The notes below the pieces were generated by a model, which worked only from the letters and a program-made list of their open reading frames with translations, had not been told where the DNA came from and did not search any database. 64,000 bases of DNA. Source: Bombyx mori (Eukaryota > Arthropoda > Insecta > Lepidoptera > Bombycidae). This document shows positions 1 through 11,500 of this stretch, in pieces. The DNA lies in the NCBI RefSeq assembly GCF_030269925.1, contig NC_085108.1, positions 7,006,001 to 7,070,000 of the forward strand. Reading direction: 5' to 3'. The position numbers were made by a program, and so were the translations under genes. Numbering within the stretch: position 1 is the stretch's first letter; each line of letters opens with the position of its first letter.

Positions 1-70
1 AATCTTGTTTTAGTTCAACGTTGGCTTTTCGAAATGGCGCTGCGACGATAGTTATTTTGCTTTATTAAGA

Positions 71-508
71 ATAGCGGCACGCTCCGGCTCCGCTCGGGTC
101 TTTAACAAAAATTTCAACGATATTTGACGTTTTTTTATTTAAAAAAATAAAAGAACACTTAATGAGGCATAACTGTAATAGTTAGACATATGCTGTCGCG
201 ACACTTTTTGTAAATAACAATGTGTTCTACAAAGTCGTAGTACATTATTTTATTCTATCATCGATAGTTTTCGCAGGGCACGCGATTTAAAGAATATTTT
301 AGGTATTTTTTTTAAATCTTTGGTTACATTATTGGAGTTTTAATAAGGATCCTTAATTTTTTTCAAAGAAGATTATAGCCTATGTCATTCGGGAATAGTG
401 TAGCTTCCAAATAGTGAAAGAATTTTTAAAAACGGTTCAGTAGTTTCAGAGCCTATTCACTACACAAACAAACAAACAAATCTTTCCTCTTTATAATATT
501 AGTATAGA
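71..508 (-). mobile_element. Non-autonomous Helitron, nearly complete
   Basis: Read on the minus strand the element starts TCTATACTAATATTATAAAG after an A and ends in a GC-rich stretch (GAGCGGAGCCGG) then GCTAT, a decayed CTAG terminus followed by T. The same family is complete at 46311-46725. No terminal inverted repeat or target duplication is seen, as expected for Helitrons. Confidence 0.7.
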
Positions 509-710
509 TTTACTAAATTTACAGAGACACTTTCTTTTTCGGGCATAGAATCAAACGTCATGCGAAGTATCCGCGCTTGGGGTATCTGAGTCTTTATTTA
601 TTATATTTATTTATTTATTTACTATAATTAGAACCAAAAGTCAACTAACATAATATAATAATGTAACAAATAATAGAAACAAAAAGCCAATTAAAGATCC
701 ACATCATATA

Positions 711-1163
711 ATTTTTTTTTTATTTATTACATAGATGGGTGGACTAGCTCACAGCCCACCTGGTGCTAAGTGATTACTAGAGCCAATAGACATCTACAAC
801 GTAAATGCACCACCCACCTTGAGATATAAGTTCTAAGGTCTCAAGTATAGTTTCAACGGCTGCCCCGCCCTTCAAACCGAAACGCATTACTGCTTCACGG
901 CAGAAACCTACCCGTGCGGACTCACAAGAGGTCCTACCACCAGTAATTACGCAAATTATAATTTTGCGGGTTTCATTTTTATTACACGATGTTATTCCTT
1001 CACCGTGGAAGTCAATCGTGAACATTTGTTGAGTACGTATTTCATTAGAAAAATTGGTACCCGCCTTTTTTTTTTTTTAAAAAACCCGTCTGAGATTCGA
1101 ACACCGGTGCATCGCTCAACACGAATCCACCGGACTTCTTATCCTTTAGGCCACGACGACTTC
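711..1163 (-). mobile_element. Bm1-type SINE, near full length
   Basis: Reverse-oriented Bm1 copy. The A-rich tail lies at 711-735 and the tRNA-derived head ends at 1163, where GGCCACGACGACTTC is the complement of the box-A region. A box-B-like GTTCGAATC lies near 1095 in reverse. An extra T/A run sits near 1066-1085. It lies just upstream of the NPF2 coding exon 1. Confidence 0.85.
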
Positions 1164-1284
1164 AAGAAGACTTTAGAGATATTTAACAAAAACGATGGGA
1201 ATAAATATATTTTAATTCATAAAAAGCACTCAGCGTTTAGTCCCATTTAAACATTACTAAATCTATTTTTTAATTACAGGCAAA

Positions 1285-3058
1285 ATGCGACTAACACTGT
1301 CGGCCATTTTACTGTTCGCCGCCATTTTGTCGTGCTCGGCGCAGGCGCAGTATCCTCGTCCCCGCCGCCCGGAGCGCTTCGACACCGCCGAACAGATATC
1401 CAACTATCTCAAAGAACTGCAGGAATACTATTCTGTTCATGGGAGGGGAAGGTATGTCTATCTTATTTTTGCCTTAATCCTGGATTATTCTGTCTTCTGC
1501 GCGACATATAGGGATTAGCGGCCGTCTGACGTCACCCCTCTTCGGTGTGCTTAGTGTGAGTTTTTTAACGTTCTCGATAGCGTAAAAGTTAACTCTGATT
1601 TGTATGGAGTTGGAACGTTCGCCTGCGTTTGCCGCTAGGGGCGCTGTTCCAGCTGCATACAAATTGGAGTTAGCTTTTACGCTATCGAGAATATTAAAAA
1701 CTCGCACTAAGCACTCAGACAGGAGGGTACTATCTTTGTGCCTATACCTGCTACTGTCATGAGTTCCGGATTAAAACTCGGGAAAATGCAAGAAAAAAAA
1801 CCTTCAAAATGATATAAAACTTCCCTACGTTTGCCGCTAGGGGGCGCTGTTTCAACTCCATACAAATTTGAGTTAACTAGAGGTCCCGCAGTAGTCGAAA
1901 TTCGACTATAATTAATTGGGATTGTAAGTTTGTGCACTATTATGATTGTATTTTATACTTCTATAATCACAAATTTGGCCAAGACTACACTATTAAAAAT
2001 ATTAACAAAGACAAACAATATTTAATCTATAAATTTGACAACAGACGTCAAGAACAAAAGTTTGACAATAAATAGTATGCATGCGTGTGTGCATCAAATA
2101 CATGGTATGTAGTGTGTGTAATGTTTTCTTTATTGATTTAATGTATATTTTATGCATTATTTAAAAAAAATATTAGCATTGTGCACTTCTTCTCTATATT
2201 CTCTATAAGTGTGGAAAATTTCATACTGCTCCGTCCGCGCAATTTTTGTAAGGAGGGATACAAAGTTTTTGCTTCACGTATTAATATATAGATATTTACG
2301 CGATCGAGAACGCTAAAAAACTCGCCCTAAGCACACTGAACCCACAACACGCTCTGCTACTAGTAGGTACCTACCTAAATTTTGTTTTGTTTTATATTTA
2401 TGTAGTTCTCATGATGACGGCACCTTGAGTTTTTATTCCATTCCTATTTTTTGTGTAAAATCTTCCTACAACGACGACTCCCGTTTGAATATAATATTTA
2501 TCGTAAGATTTTTGCTTTTAACCTTACCATACCCACATAGAGTCAGCAAAAATGAGATTAGACCGTAAAATTGTAAAATCTCATTACGCACTCTTTTGTC
2601 TTTGGGTCGTTTTCACAAAGAAAATGGGCGGACGTTAAGATAAGCATCGACTTTACCAGCTTAGACCGTATATCCTTTTACGCAATGTAAATTATAAAAA
2701 AAAAAACTCTTTTTTTATTTATTTAAGAATTAAAGTTTCCTCATGAAATAAAAACACGTTTGAACACATTTTAAGAAATTTGAAGCTTATATTTTGTAAA
2801 ATTAATTTAAAAGCAGGTTATCTTGGAAGTAGCTGCCATGGCTTATAATGTCTCACTAACGCCATCTATGACATGCAGACTCTTAATATAAAGTTTGCTA
2901 TTGAACAGCAGATGGCGCTAAACACGTTTTTTTTCTATTTCAGATATGGAAAGCGGCAAATGCACATAGCCGATGCGTCGGTCATTTTCCGGGAAAGCCC
3001 GTTCTTCGAGCACAGCCTCAACGAAGACGGCCTTCTCAAGAAATTCGGTTATAAATAA
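1285..3058 (+). CDS. NPF2: Neuropeptide F2 (NPY/NPF-type) precursor, two coding exons
   Basis: Coding exons 1285-1451 and 2944-3058 join in phase to give 93 aa. Residues 1-21 are a signal peptide (hydrophobic core LTLSAILLFAAIL, cleavage after AQA). Residues 22-57 are a 36-residue peptide starting QYPRP and ending HGRGRY, followed by Gly58 (amide donor) and Lys59-Arg60 (dibasic cleavage); a 33-residue C-terminal peptide follows. The 36-aa length, polyproline start, Tyr-rich helix and R-x-R-Y-amide end are those of the NPY/NPF family, and the sequence fits what I recall of lepidopteran NPF2. The family acts as secreted brain and gut peptides on NPF-type GPCRs in feeding control; that role is family knowledge. 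The start is the first ATG after an acceptor at 1278-1279, so a non-coding exon lies upstream. Exon 1 ends before GTATGT; exon 2 follows TTTCAG. The intron holds a foldback MITE and a Helitron. Confidence 0.92.
1545..1714. mobile_element. Foldback MITE (family FB), complete copy in the NPF2 intron
   Basis: A palindromic element with terminal GTGTGCTTAGTG / GCACTAAGCAC and long arms carrying CGTTCTCGATAGCG and its complement CGCTATCGAGAA. The centre contains the motif GCCGCTAGGGGCGCTG. Other copies are at 19540, 19904, 28951, 29284 and 34452. Confidence 0.8.
1824..2336. mobile_element. Half copy of foldback MITE FB split by a Helitron
   Basis: The right half of family FB (GCCGCTAGGGGGCGC at about 1838, through GAGTTAA at 1876) stops at 1876 and resumes at 2293 as TATTTACGCGATCGAGAACG, ending CCTAAGCACAC. 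The gap is filled exactly by the Helitron at 1877-2292. Confidence 0.75.
1877..2292 (-). mobile_element. Non-autonomous Helitron, ~416 bp
   Basis: On the minus strand it starts TCTATATATTAATACGTG and ends with a small hairpin (GTCGAAATTCGAC) then GCGGGACCTCTAG, inserted between A and T. A second copy in opposite orientation is at 34864-35278 and a truncated one near 41575-41641. Confidence 0.8.
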
Positions 3059-3097
3059 AAAGAAAACTAACTAAAACATCAAAGCTTGACGAATAAA
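3054..3097 (+). terminator. Polyadenylation signals of the NPF2 gene
   Basis: AATAAA occurs at 3054-3059, overlapping the stop codon, and again at 3092-3097. The second is the more likely functional signal because it leaves room for a short 3' UTR. Confidence 0.55.
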
Positions 3098-3682
3098 AAT
3101 GTAACTCAAATACAATTTATTTAACGCATTGCGCTTACCACCAATAATCCGATGACATTAAACATTTATTATTTATGTTGTTAAATAAGAAAAAAACATT
3201 CTAGTCAATTTAAATAATTATCCGTCTTTAATTCTAGTCAATTATTGTGTCGTTATTTACTTGTTAGAAAAAAAATAACCTAAACCGATTCAAAGGCTGG
3301 GAATGTTTCGTTTAGGTTATTTTAGCGGTTCCATTACTAGTAGGTTTCAACAGCTATAAATGTGAGACTATATAATATTAATCTAAAATACAGAATTATT
3401 CCTCGGCTGAATTGTTTTAATTCCTTGACCAAATACTACTTTGAAATAAAAAAATTACTCTTGCAGTGACCTGGCGCTTGCCCCCGCCATTTTTATTACA
3501 AACACAATAAAACCTTAAAAGATTTTTTTTTTATTTACATTACCAGAGATAATTCTACAAAATGTTGTCACACGAAGCTGATAAGGTTTCGATCTAAGAA
3601 CCTAGTGGGATAAGGTGGAGACAAAGACGAAGAACAATAATTTATATTAACAAAATAACTTAGCAAAAATAGTAATAGTTTT

Positions 3683-3932
3683 TTACTGGTGGTAAGACCT
3701 CTTGTGAATCCGAACGGGTAGGTACCACCGCCCTGCCTATTTCTGCCGTGAAGCAGTAATGCGTTTCGGTTTGAAGGGTGGGGCTGCCATTGTAACTATA
3801 CTTGAGACCTTAGAATATATATCTCCAGGTGGGTGGCGCATTTACGTTGTGGATGTCTATGAGCTCCAGTAATCACTTAACACCAGGTGGGCTGTGAGCT
3901 TGTCCACACATCTAAGCAATAAAAAAATATAG
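3683..3932 (+). mobile_element. Bm1-type SINE, body without tRNA head
   Basis: Starts ACTGGTGGTAAGACCTC and runs through the conserved GTGAAGCAGTAATGCG and GTGGATGTCTATG segments to AAGCAATAAAAA. The tRNA-derived head is missing. Confidence 0.85.
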
Positions 3933-4062
3933 TAAGCACTCTAGTGAAATGTTTAACCAATACCACTGTAGTTGTCACTAAACACGCAGACTACAAAGTA
4001 ACTGTATTACTTAAAGTAACATTCATTGTCTCTGACAGGCGAAAATTAAATGGTTTCTAATA

Positions 4063-4365
4063 TAATCACTTAACACCAGGTGGGCTGTGAGCTCGTCCAT
4101 CCATCTAAGCAATAAAAAAAATATAACTTTATTAAAGTCAGTCAATATACCTAAGTCAGTCAGTCAATATAAGTCATCGTATAATATTAGGTCGGATCAA
4201 AGACAGCAGATAGCAGCCATATTTACAAAAAAAAAATTATTGCTTAGATGGGTGGAAGAGCTCACAGCCCACCTGGTGTTAAGTGGTTACCGGAGCCCAT
4301 AGACATCCACAACGTAAACGCGCCACCCACCTTGAGATACAAGTTCTATGGTCTCAAGTAATTTT
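4063..4365. mobile_element. Two Bm1 fragments in opposite orientation
   Basis: 4063-4124 is a plus-strand Bm1 3' end. 4225-4365 is a minus-strand 3' half. They flank a short duplicated GTCAGTCAATAT stretch. Open frames here are SINE shadows. Confidence 0.75.
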
Positions 4366-4499
4366 CGAGGGGTCCCTATGTAAAAATACTTAAATACTAT
4401 ATAATATTCGTTACATAATAAAAACACGTAGTACAGAACATTTAAAATACGAATTCAAAATGACAACAGTACCGAATCTTAACATTTCATTCGATGTGG

Positions 4500-4632
4500 A
4501 GAGTATTAAGCGGTAGGCAGCGGCTTGGCTCTGCCCTTGGCATTGCTGAAGTCCATGGGCGACGGTAACCACTCACCATCAGGTGGGCCGTATGCTCGTC
4601 TGCCTAAAAAGGCAATAAAAAAAATAAAAAAA
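4500..4632 (+). mobile_element. Short retroposon, family R2 (GGTAGGCAGCGGC...)
   Basis: Begins near GGTAGGCAGCGGCTTGGC and ends GTCTGCCTAAAAAGGC plus an A-rich tail. The same roughly 120-bp unit recurs at 11040, 17081 (reverse), 18699 and 40555. It behaves like the 3' end of a LINE or a small SINE; class not established. Confidence 0.7.
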
Positions 4633-4697
4633 TTAAATTCACGATGTTGATTCATCTTAAGTACTTTATTAACAAATCGGAATAATCGAACCATGTA

Positions 4698-5116
4698 CAG
4701 GGTGTCTCGGAAAGAATGGACCATCCTGAAACACCTCTTAATAGAGCTATTGGGGACTCAAAATAAAAAAATATATATATTTGTTAGGTAGTACGCAGGA
4801 AAAATACCAAATTTCATGATTACAATTTAAGTTCAGGATTAACTTTTATAAAAAATTACACTAGCGTGACTAGCTACACATACGATTTCCTGTATATTCC
4901 TTAGTATATAGTCCATGTAGAATATTATAACACCAAAAAGCCTATTCATTTATTTGTAACTGTTGTATATTGCAGAAACGCAGAGCAGTAGGGAAAATAT
5001 CAACTTTTTTTTACAATATCTAGTTTGGGTACTACCTGAGATTTTTTTTTTAATTTTTGTCCGATATTTCTACTATGAGGTGTTTCAGGATTATCCATTC
5101 TTTCCGGAACACCCTG
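4698..5116. mobile_element. MITE with ~40-bp TIRs and TA target duplication
   Basis: The left end CAGGGTGTCTCGGAAAGAAT and right end ATTCTTTCCGGAACACCCTG are inverted repeats that extend about 40 bp (to the CACCTC / GAGGTG motifs). TA flanks both ends, which suggests a Tc1/mariner-type non-autonomous element. The interior is AT-rich and non-coding. Confidence 0.75.
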
Positions 5117-5119
5117 TAT

Positions 5120-6990
5120 ACATGTATACGAGCGCAACCAATACCATAATAATTACACAATCGATGCAGGGTAAGTCGGGGTAGATAAATATATCCTCCC
5201 TCTCCCCGTCGGGGTGAAGGAAGCACTTAGTACCTATCTATTACTATGTAGGTGTCTGTCCCAGACGATGCTTATCGATTTATTGTTCTATATGACCGCT
5301 GGAATGCATTTTCCAACCCTTGTATGCTCATAAGACAACCTAGTCGGTAAAAGTAGTTAATAACGTTCTCCAAAAATTTCATCTATGACGCATGACAAAA
5401 ACTTAGTTGAAAAATTCAAATTTAATTTGTATGACAAACACGTGTTTCGTATATATATATAATTTAAGTATGTTTACATGTCTGTATAAATAGAAACACG
5501 ATCAGAAAATCGAATAAGTATTGCGCGCGCATTCCGTGTCACAAAATGGCGGAGCAGTTCACCAAAAATACTATTCTGTATCTGATATCGGAACAGATAC
5601 TGCAAGAATAGGTAGCGAAATTTATTAGATAAAAAAGACATGTTTTATTCAATTTTTTTGTAAGATTATTCGTGTTTTATGAAACTAAATGTAATTACTT
5701 AAGGTGCTAGCTACCAGCTCAGGTTTAAAAGTGCATTAGAAAATCTAATTACATCTCTACCCTTCTAAGAACTTAACGTCCCAACTACTGTGGTATACAA
5801 AGAAGTTAAAAGTCAATCGTAGTTTATAATGGATATTCTGTAATAGTAAAAATATAAACGATTAACATCTATATTATTTTCCATCAAACATAATACTAGT
5901 GCGTATATTTTGTCTAATCTGATACTAGGATACATTCCTAACGTCACTAGATACATCCATTTCATGAAACTTTCCAGTGTTTATTGAGGGAAGCACAGAG
6001 TGTTCAATTTACATCGAAAAAACCGCTTAAAATAAAAAAGAGTCATAACCATTTGAACGTTATTACAATCAAAAATAGATTTTTATCTTATGTTTTTTAT
6101 CTGTTGAATTAACAAAATGCACATATTGAATTAGATATATAGTAGTGACAATATGGTATAAGTGTTTTCATCTGATTTTCCCGCAGCCTTCTTCGGAAAG
6201 GGTAAGTTTGATCGGAAGATTTTAAGCTCTTTGCATTCATCACCTATTGATAATGTTGCCGATATTCAAATTTAATTATGTAGTAATAAAAAATGAATAA
6301 AAAAAAACAGCTATTACACTACATAGTGCCTGGTTAAGATGTTTATACGCAATATTTATTACAATTAAAACCGGCTCGTATAAGCGCCTTCGGCAGACAT
6401 ATCGCTTATTTCATCTTCTTAATCGGTTCCTAATATGCAACATATTTATTAAGTTCGGATAATTGTACTAATTAAAAATTTATATATTGCATATTTTTAA
6501 GGCAGTCACAGCTCTAGATCAATCACTCAATTTGCTGTATGTCAATAGCCTAGGTCGCTAGGTTGCTCATAGCCCGCAGTATTCCATACGCTTGTATACG
6601 CTGCAATGAATTAAGTACCAATCTAAATTAAAAGGATTTGTTTTAATGACTAACTAATAGAATACTTAAAAAAAAGTCAGATTAATGCACCGCGCAGATT
6701 ATTGTTTTTATTTAATAATATTTTGACATTCAACAAATTGCTGTTTTGACGGGAAAAAAAAATGTTTTTTTCTATTGTGAATTTTTTCAAAGTTTAATTT
6801 AATTTTAATTATTGTAAGTCGATAAGACATTGAAAACTAACATTAGAGCAAATATTATGTTAATGATAAAATATAAAGTAACAAGAAAATGATAATTATC
6901 ATAAAAGTGATTAAAAAAAAAACTCACATGTACATCAAGCAAAATCATTTATCATGTCTACAAACGTTAACAAATTTCTGGCGTCCATTT
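5120..6990. other. AT-rich intergenic stretch, no gene seen
   Basis: Stops are frequent in all frames. There is no recognised repeat except a CTCCCCGTCGGGG hairpin near 5206, and no exon with credible splice sites. Confidence 0.5.
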
Positions 6991-6999
6991 TGTTTTTCA

Positions 7000-7483
7000 T
7001 TTTTTTTTTTTGAAATATCGCCATCTATTGGTGAGTAGCTGTACTAAAATGTGTCCAAATGTACTAAACATTCTTCTCAGCGAGTTGCGACTCCGATGCT
7101 GGTAGTAGATGCATTCGCGAAGCACTTGTCTTTGAGTTGTCAGATCTTCGGAGCGCCTCCGTCTCGGACAACTCTTAGCAAATCCCAATAAATCTCTATA
7201 GCTCAGCCCGTGCTCGCCAACCTTCTCTGCAGTTTGTTTTTTTTGTTGCTTGGATGGGTGGACGAGCTCCCAGCCCACCTGGTGTTAAGTGGTTACTGGA
7301 GCCCATAGACATCTACAACGTAAATGCGCCACCCACCTTGAGATATAAGTTCTAAGGTCTCAAGTATAGTTACAACGGCTGCCCCACCCTTCAAACCGAA
7401 ACGCATTATTGCTTCACGGCAGAAACAGGCAGGGTGGTGGTATCTACCCGCGCGAACTCACAAAAGGTCCTATCACCAGTAAA
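7000..7483 (-). mobile_element. Bm1 SINE (reverse) beside an unclassified GC-richer repeat
   Basis: 7235-7483 is a reverse Bm1 body. 7010-7233 is a moderately GC-rich unit with no coding sense that I could not assign. Confidence 0.7.
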
Positions 7484-7487
7484 AAAA

Positions 7488-8345
7488 GGCTATTTCAGCT
7501 TCACCCTAACACGTAGGTGAGCTTACGGGACTCAAACCGGAAGTATTGCTAACACTGGCCCTATAAAGAGCAGTGCTTCGCAGAATCTACCAACGGCTCA
7601 GAAACGCGACTCACTGAGAAGATCCGGCGAGAAACTCAGTGGGCTGTGTCTATGGGTTAATTCACTCGTCGAGCCCTTCGTCGCAAGCGACGGGTTCGGC
7701 GAGGACAGTGACCGGTGCTTGTGGTACCTAAAAGTGGTACCTAATCCGTAACGACGTGTTTAGGGCGACGTCGACTATTTACCATTCAGTCTACAGGATC
7801 GTATATGTAATTCCCTGCGGCCACGACAAGAGGGTTTTCATGTCGTACCGTGCCACCTTTTCAAAGTGTAGATTCAACGAACATCGACGCAGACTGTAAA
7901 TATTTACTGATGGGCTGTAAGTCCAGGTCGTCATGGAGGTCGACGTTCCTGACGAAGCACGGGGCTCTGACGGCTATCCTGCAAAAACGGGATTGTATGA
8001 CTTGGAATGACTTTAGGTGAGTGCGGGCCGCGTGAGCGAACACTACACTTGCATAGGTCATGACGGGGCGTATGCAAGTTTTGTAGAGTGTCACCTTATT
8101 TCTAAGGGACATTTTACTTCGGCTGCATATCATCGGGTAGAGACGTCCTAGTATGAAGGCGACACGGTCGCGTACCGTCTTTATATGGGGGCGGAATGTC
8201 ATCTTTTTGTCGAGGGTGACGCCTAAGTATTTGACAACGAAGCGCTGCTCTGGCTAGGGCATACATTAGTAGTCTCCCTAGCTGATCTCTCTCCGCTACT
8301 CGTCTGGTAAAGCTAATATGACCCCTCAAGGTTACTAGCATTAAA
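7488..8345 (-). mobile_element. BMC1/L1Bm-like (jockey-clade) LINE, 5'-truncated
   Basis: On the minus strand, 8202-7861 encodes the end of a reverse transcriptase ORF (motifs TFRPHIKTVRDR, YKTCIRPVMTYAS and FVRNVDLHDDLDL), disrupted downstream. The family 3' UTR follows (7860-7488) with the hallmark GAGAAGATCCGGCGAGAAAC block. The copy abuts a Bm1 SINE. The clade name rests on recall of silkworm LINEs. Confidence 0.75.
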
Positions 8346-8516
8346 ACTACGAATGATCGTTTTGTTTAATAAAGCTCCATTGCTTATCGTAAACGCGAAA
8401 CCGGTAGTGAACCGACACGATGCCGGCCACAGAACTGGGAGGGACTCTTTGTGGAGGGCTGCGCGTGACGATTCAGCGACGATTGAGGTACAACGTATGA
8501 GTGTTTTAAAGGAACA

Positions 8517-11500
8517 ATGGCGCCAACCAAGTTCGGGCTGTTCAAGGGAAGGAGCCGCGACAACCAGGAGCAGCCCTCGACGGAAAACCTCCTCCAGTCA
8601 AGCCAGAGCACCGAGCGAGGTAAGGTCTATGTATGTTTCTTTGTTGCATTATGATTTTATGGAGGTCTGGTGGTAAGTGGTTACTGGAATCTTAAGACAT
8701 CCACAACGTAAATGCCACCCACCTCGAGACATGAGTTTGAAATCTCTGTTTTGGCACACAACGGCTGCGTTTCACTCGTCAAACTGAAACGCATTACTGC
8801 TTCACGGTAGATATAGGCAGGGTGGTGGTACATACCCGTGTTAACTGAGAGTCATCACAACGGGGGACCTCAGTTTTTATTACTTAACGACTGGGCCACC
8901 CTTCTCTAACTTAAAGAATGTTGTTTGAAGCATGCAGTCTGTCGCATTATTCACGCCATCTCGATCGCATTATAATAAGAAGACACGCTGTGTCGATGCC
9001 ACACTATATGGGATAAGGGTAAGAAGAAAAATAGACTGGCCTGACTTTCAAACCGAAATAGCCGGTTTCACGGCACAAATACACGGAATAGTGGTACCAC
9101 AATAGAACCTATTCTGCCAGTAAGCTCCTCCTCCTTGCGTTAATGATCTTTACTGCTGAAGGTCGTGACCTCGTGAAGCTTTCTTGGGAAAATACACATG
9201 GTGCAGTTCCGCGTCTTTTCACGGCAGTGCTTTTGGAAGAGATTTAGTTCTCCGAAGCCGCTGAAGTCTTATTTGGCTAATCAACCGCCACCCGACATTC
9301 TACGTTCAGTGTTTTACGGTGGACAGGTCAAACTCCATCTCAACCCTCCCCTTTTCTCATCCGGGCTTGAGACCGGCATTAGCAGTAAGCACACCCATTT
9401 TTTTTTCCTACCTAAGCTGATAGCATTGAGAGGCTATATCAGCGTAACCTTAACTAGTAGGTGAGCTCACGGGGTTCAAACCTGACGACGTTGCTAACAC
9501 GAACCCTAGCAAGAGCCGTGCTTCGCAGAATCTACCACGGGATCGGAAACGCGACCCACTGAGAAGATCCGGCGAGAAACTCAGTGGGCTGTCTCTGAGG
9601 GTTAATTTACTCGTCGAGCCCTTCATCGCATGCGACGGGTTCGACGAAAACGATGACTGGGCACCCAATTAATTTAATCATTTACGCGCACAGTACAGAC
9701 GCCTGACTCGCCAATACCGTCGACCAGTAAGGGCATAACCGTCGACAGTGCCTTCGCCGAGCTGTCCATGCTTAATCTGGACAGCGATGATGAGGTGAGC
9801 ATAAGCCCTTCTCATGTTATTGTTATGCCGGTACAGGTGAGTCCATCTTTTTTTTTTTTATTGCTTAGATAGGTGGACGAGCTCACGGCCCACCTGGTTT
9901 TAAGTGGTTACTGGAGCCCATAGACATCTACGACCTAAATGCGCCACCCACCTTGAGATATCAGTTCTAAGGTCTCAAGTGTAGTTACAACGGCTGCCCC
10001 ACCCTTCAAACCGAAACGCATTACTGCTTCACGGCAGAAATAGGCAGGGCGGTGGTACCTACCCGCGCGGACTCACAAGAGGTCCCAGTGAAGTCTAATT
10101 TAATATTCGTAATAATTAAATCAATTTCTAATTAGTATTGTATTTAAGGGTTATTTCTTCTGAGCCCCAACGTGTGAGATTATATTGCATGCGTATGTCT
10201 GATATCTGTTACGCCTTATTCGAATTGTGATGATCCGAATGTAATTTGTTTTGTAACAGTATTCACCGCAGCAAGACGTCACAACGCGTCGGATCAGCGA
10301 TTCCAGCAAACTGGACGAGCCACAGGTACTTTTATAGTAAATAATATCAAAATGAATTACTGTTCGTTAGTCTCGCTAAAACTCGAGAACGGCTGGACTG
10401 ATTTGGCTAATTTTGGTCTTGAATTATTTTTGGAAGTCCAGGGAAGGTTTAAAAGGTTAGATAAATATGAAAATGCTCGGAATTAAATAAAAATAACAAT
10501 ATTGTTTTTCCTTTGATGTGTCGACGAATCCCTTTTGTTTGTTTTAAGTTTATTTTAGGTGTACAAAAGTTTAGGCCACTTATTTATCGATTGAGGCACT
10601 ACGAAGTCTGCCGGGTCAGCTAGTAGTCAATAATTATCATTTATTTAGGAGTGTCTGTGTGTGCCTTAAATCTCTTGTTCATAATTATTTTAAAAAAAAA
10701 CTCGGTGCTCTGTTGTCATTGTTTTTGTCGTTGCCGATAGATGAACATATGGCTCGCTTAATGGTGAATAGTTGCCGTGGCTAATCGACATTGATATCAG
10801 CAGTGTCAGCCACTGCCTCCTGCTGGCGTTTAGTCCACTGAGTTTCTCACCGGATCTTCTTAGTGAGTCGCGTTTCCGATCCAGCGGTAGATTCTGCGAA
10901 GCACTGCTCTTGCCAATATTACCAACACTCGTGCTTAGAGCCCCGTGAGCTCACCTTCACGTCAAGGAGAAGCTGACATTGCCTCTCAAGGCTATCAGCA
11001 TAGGTAGGAAAAAAACTTCTGGTGAGTGGAGAGTATTTAACGGTAGGCAGCGGCATGGCTCTGCCCCTGACATTGCTGGAGTCTATGGGCGGCGGTAGCC
11101 ACTTACCATCAGATGGGCCGTATGCTCGTCTGCCTACACGACCAATAAAAAAAAAGACTCGCCAAACCTTGTTTATAGAAAGTCCCATCACAGCTCTCGG
11201 GAAACACGAGTTCAGATCGATTTAACACTAAACATACCCGGGCCAAATGACCAAATGACCAAACGACCAAATGACCAAATGACCAAATGACCAAATGACC
11301 AAATGACCAAATGACCAAACGACCAAATGACCAAATGACCAAATGACCAAATGACCAAATGACCAAATGACCAAATGACCAAATGACCAAATGACCAAAT
11401 GACCAAATGACCAAATGACCAAATGACCAAATGACCAAATGACCAAATGACCAAATGACCAAATGACCAAATGACCAAATGACCAAATGACCAAATGACC

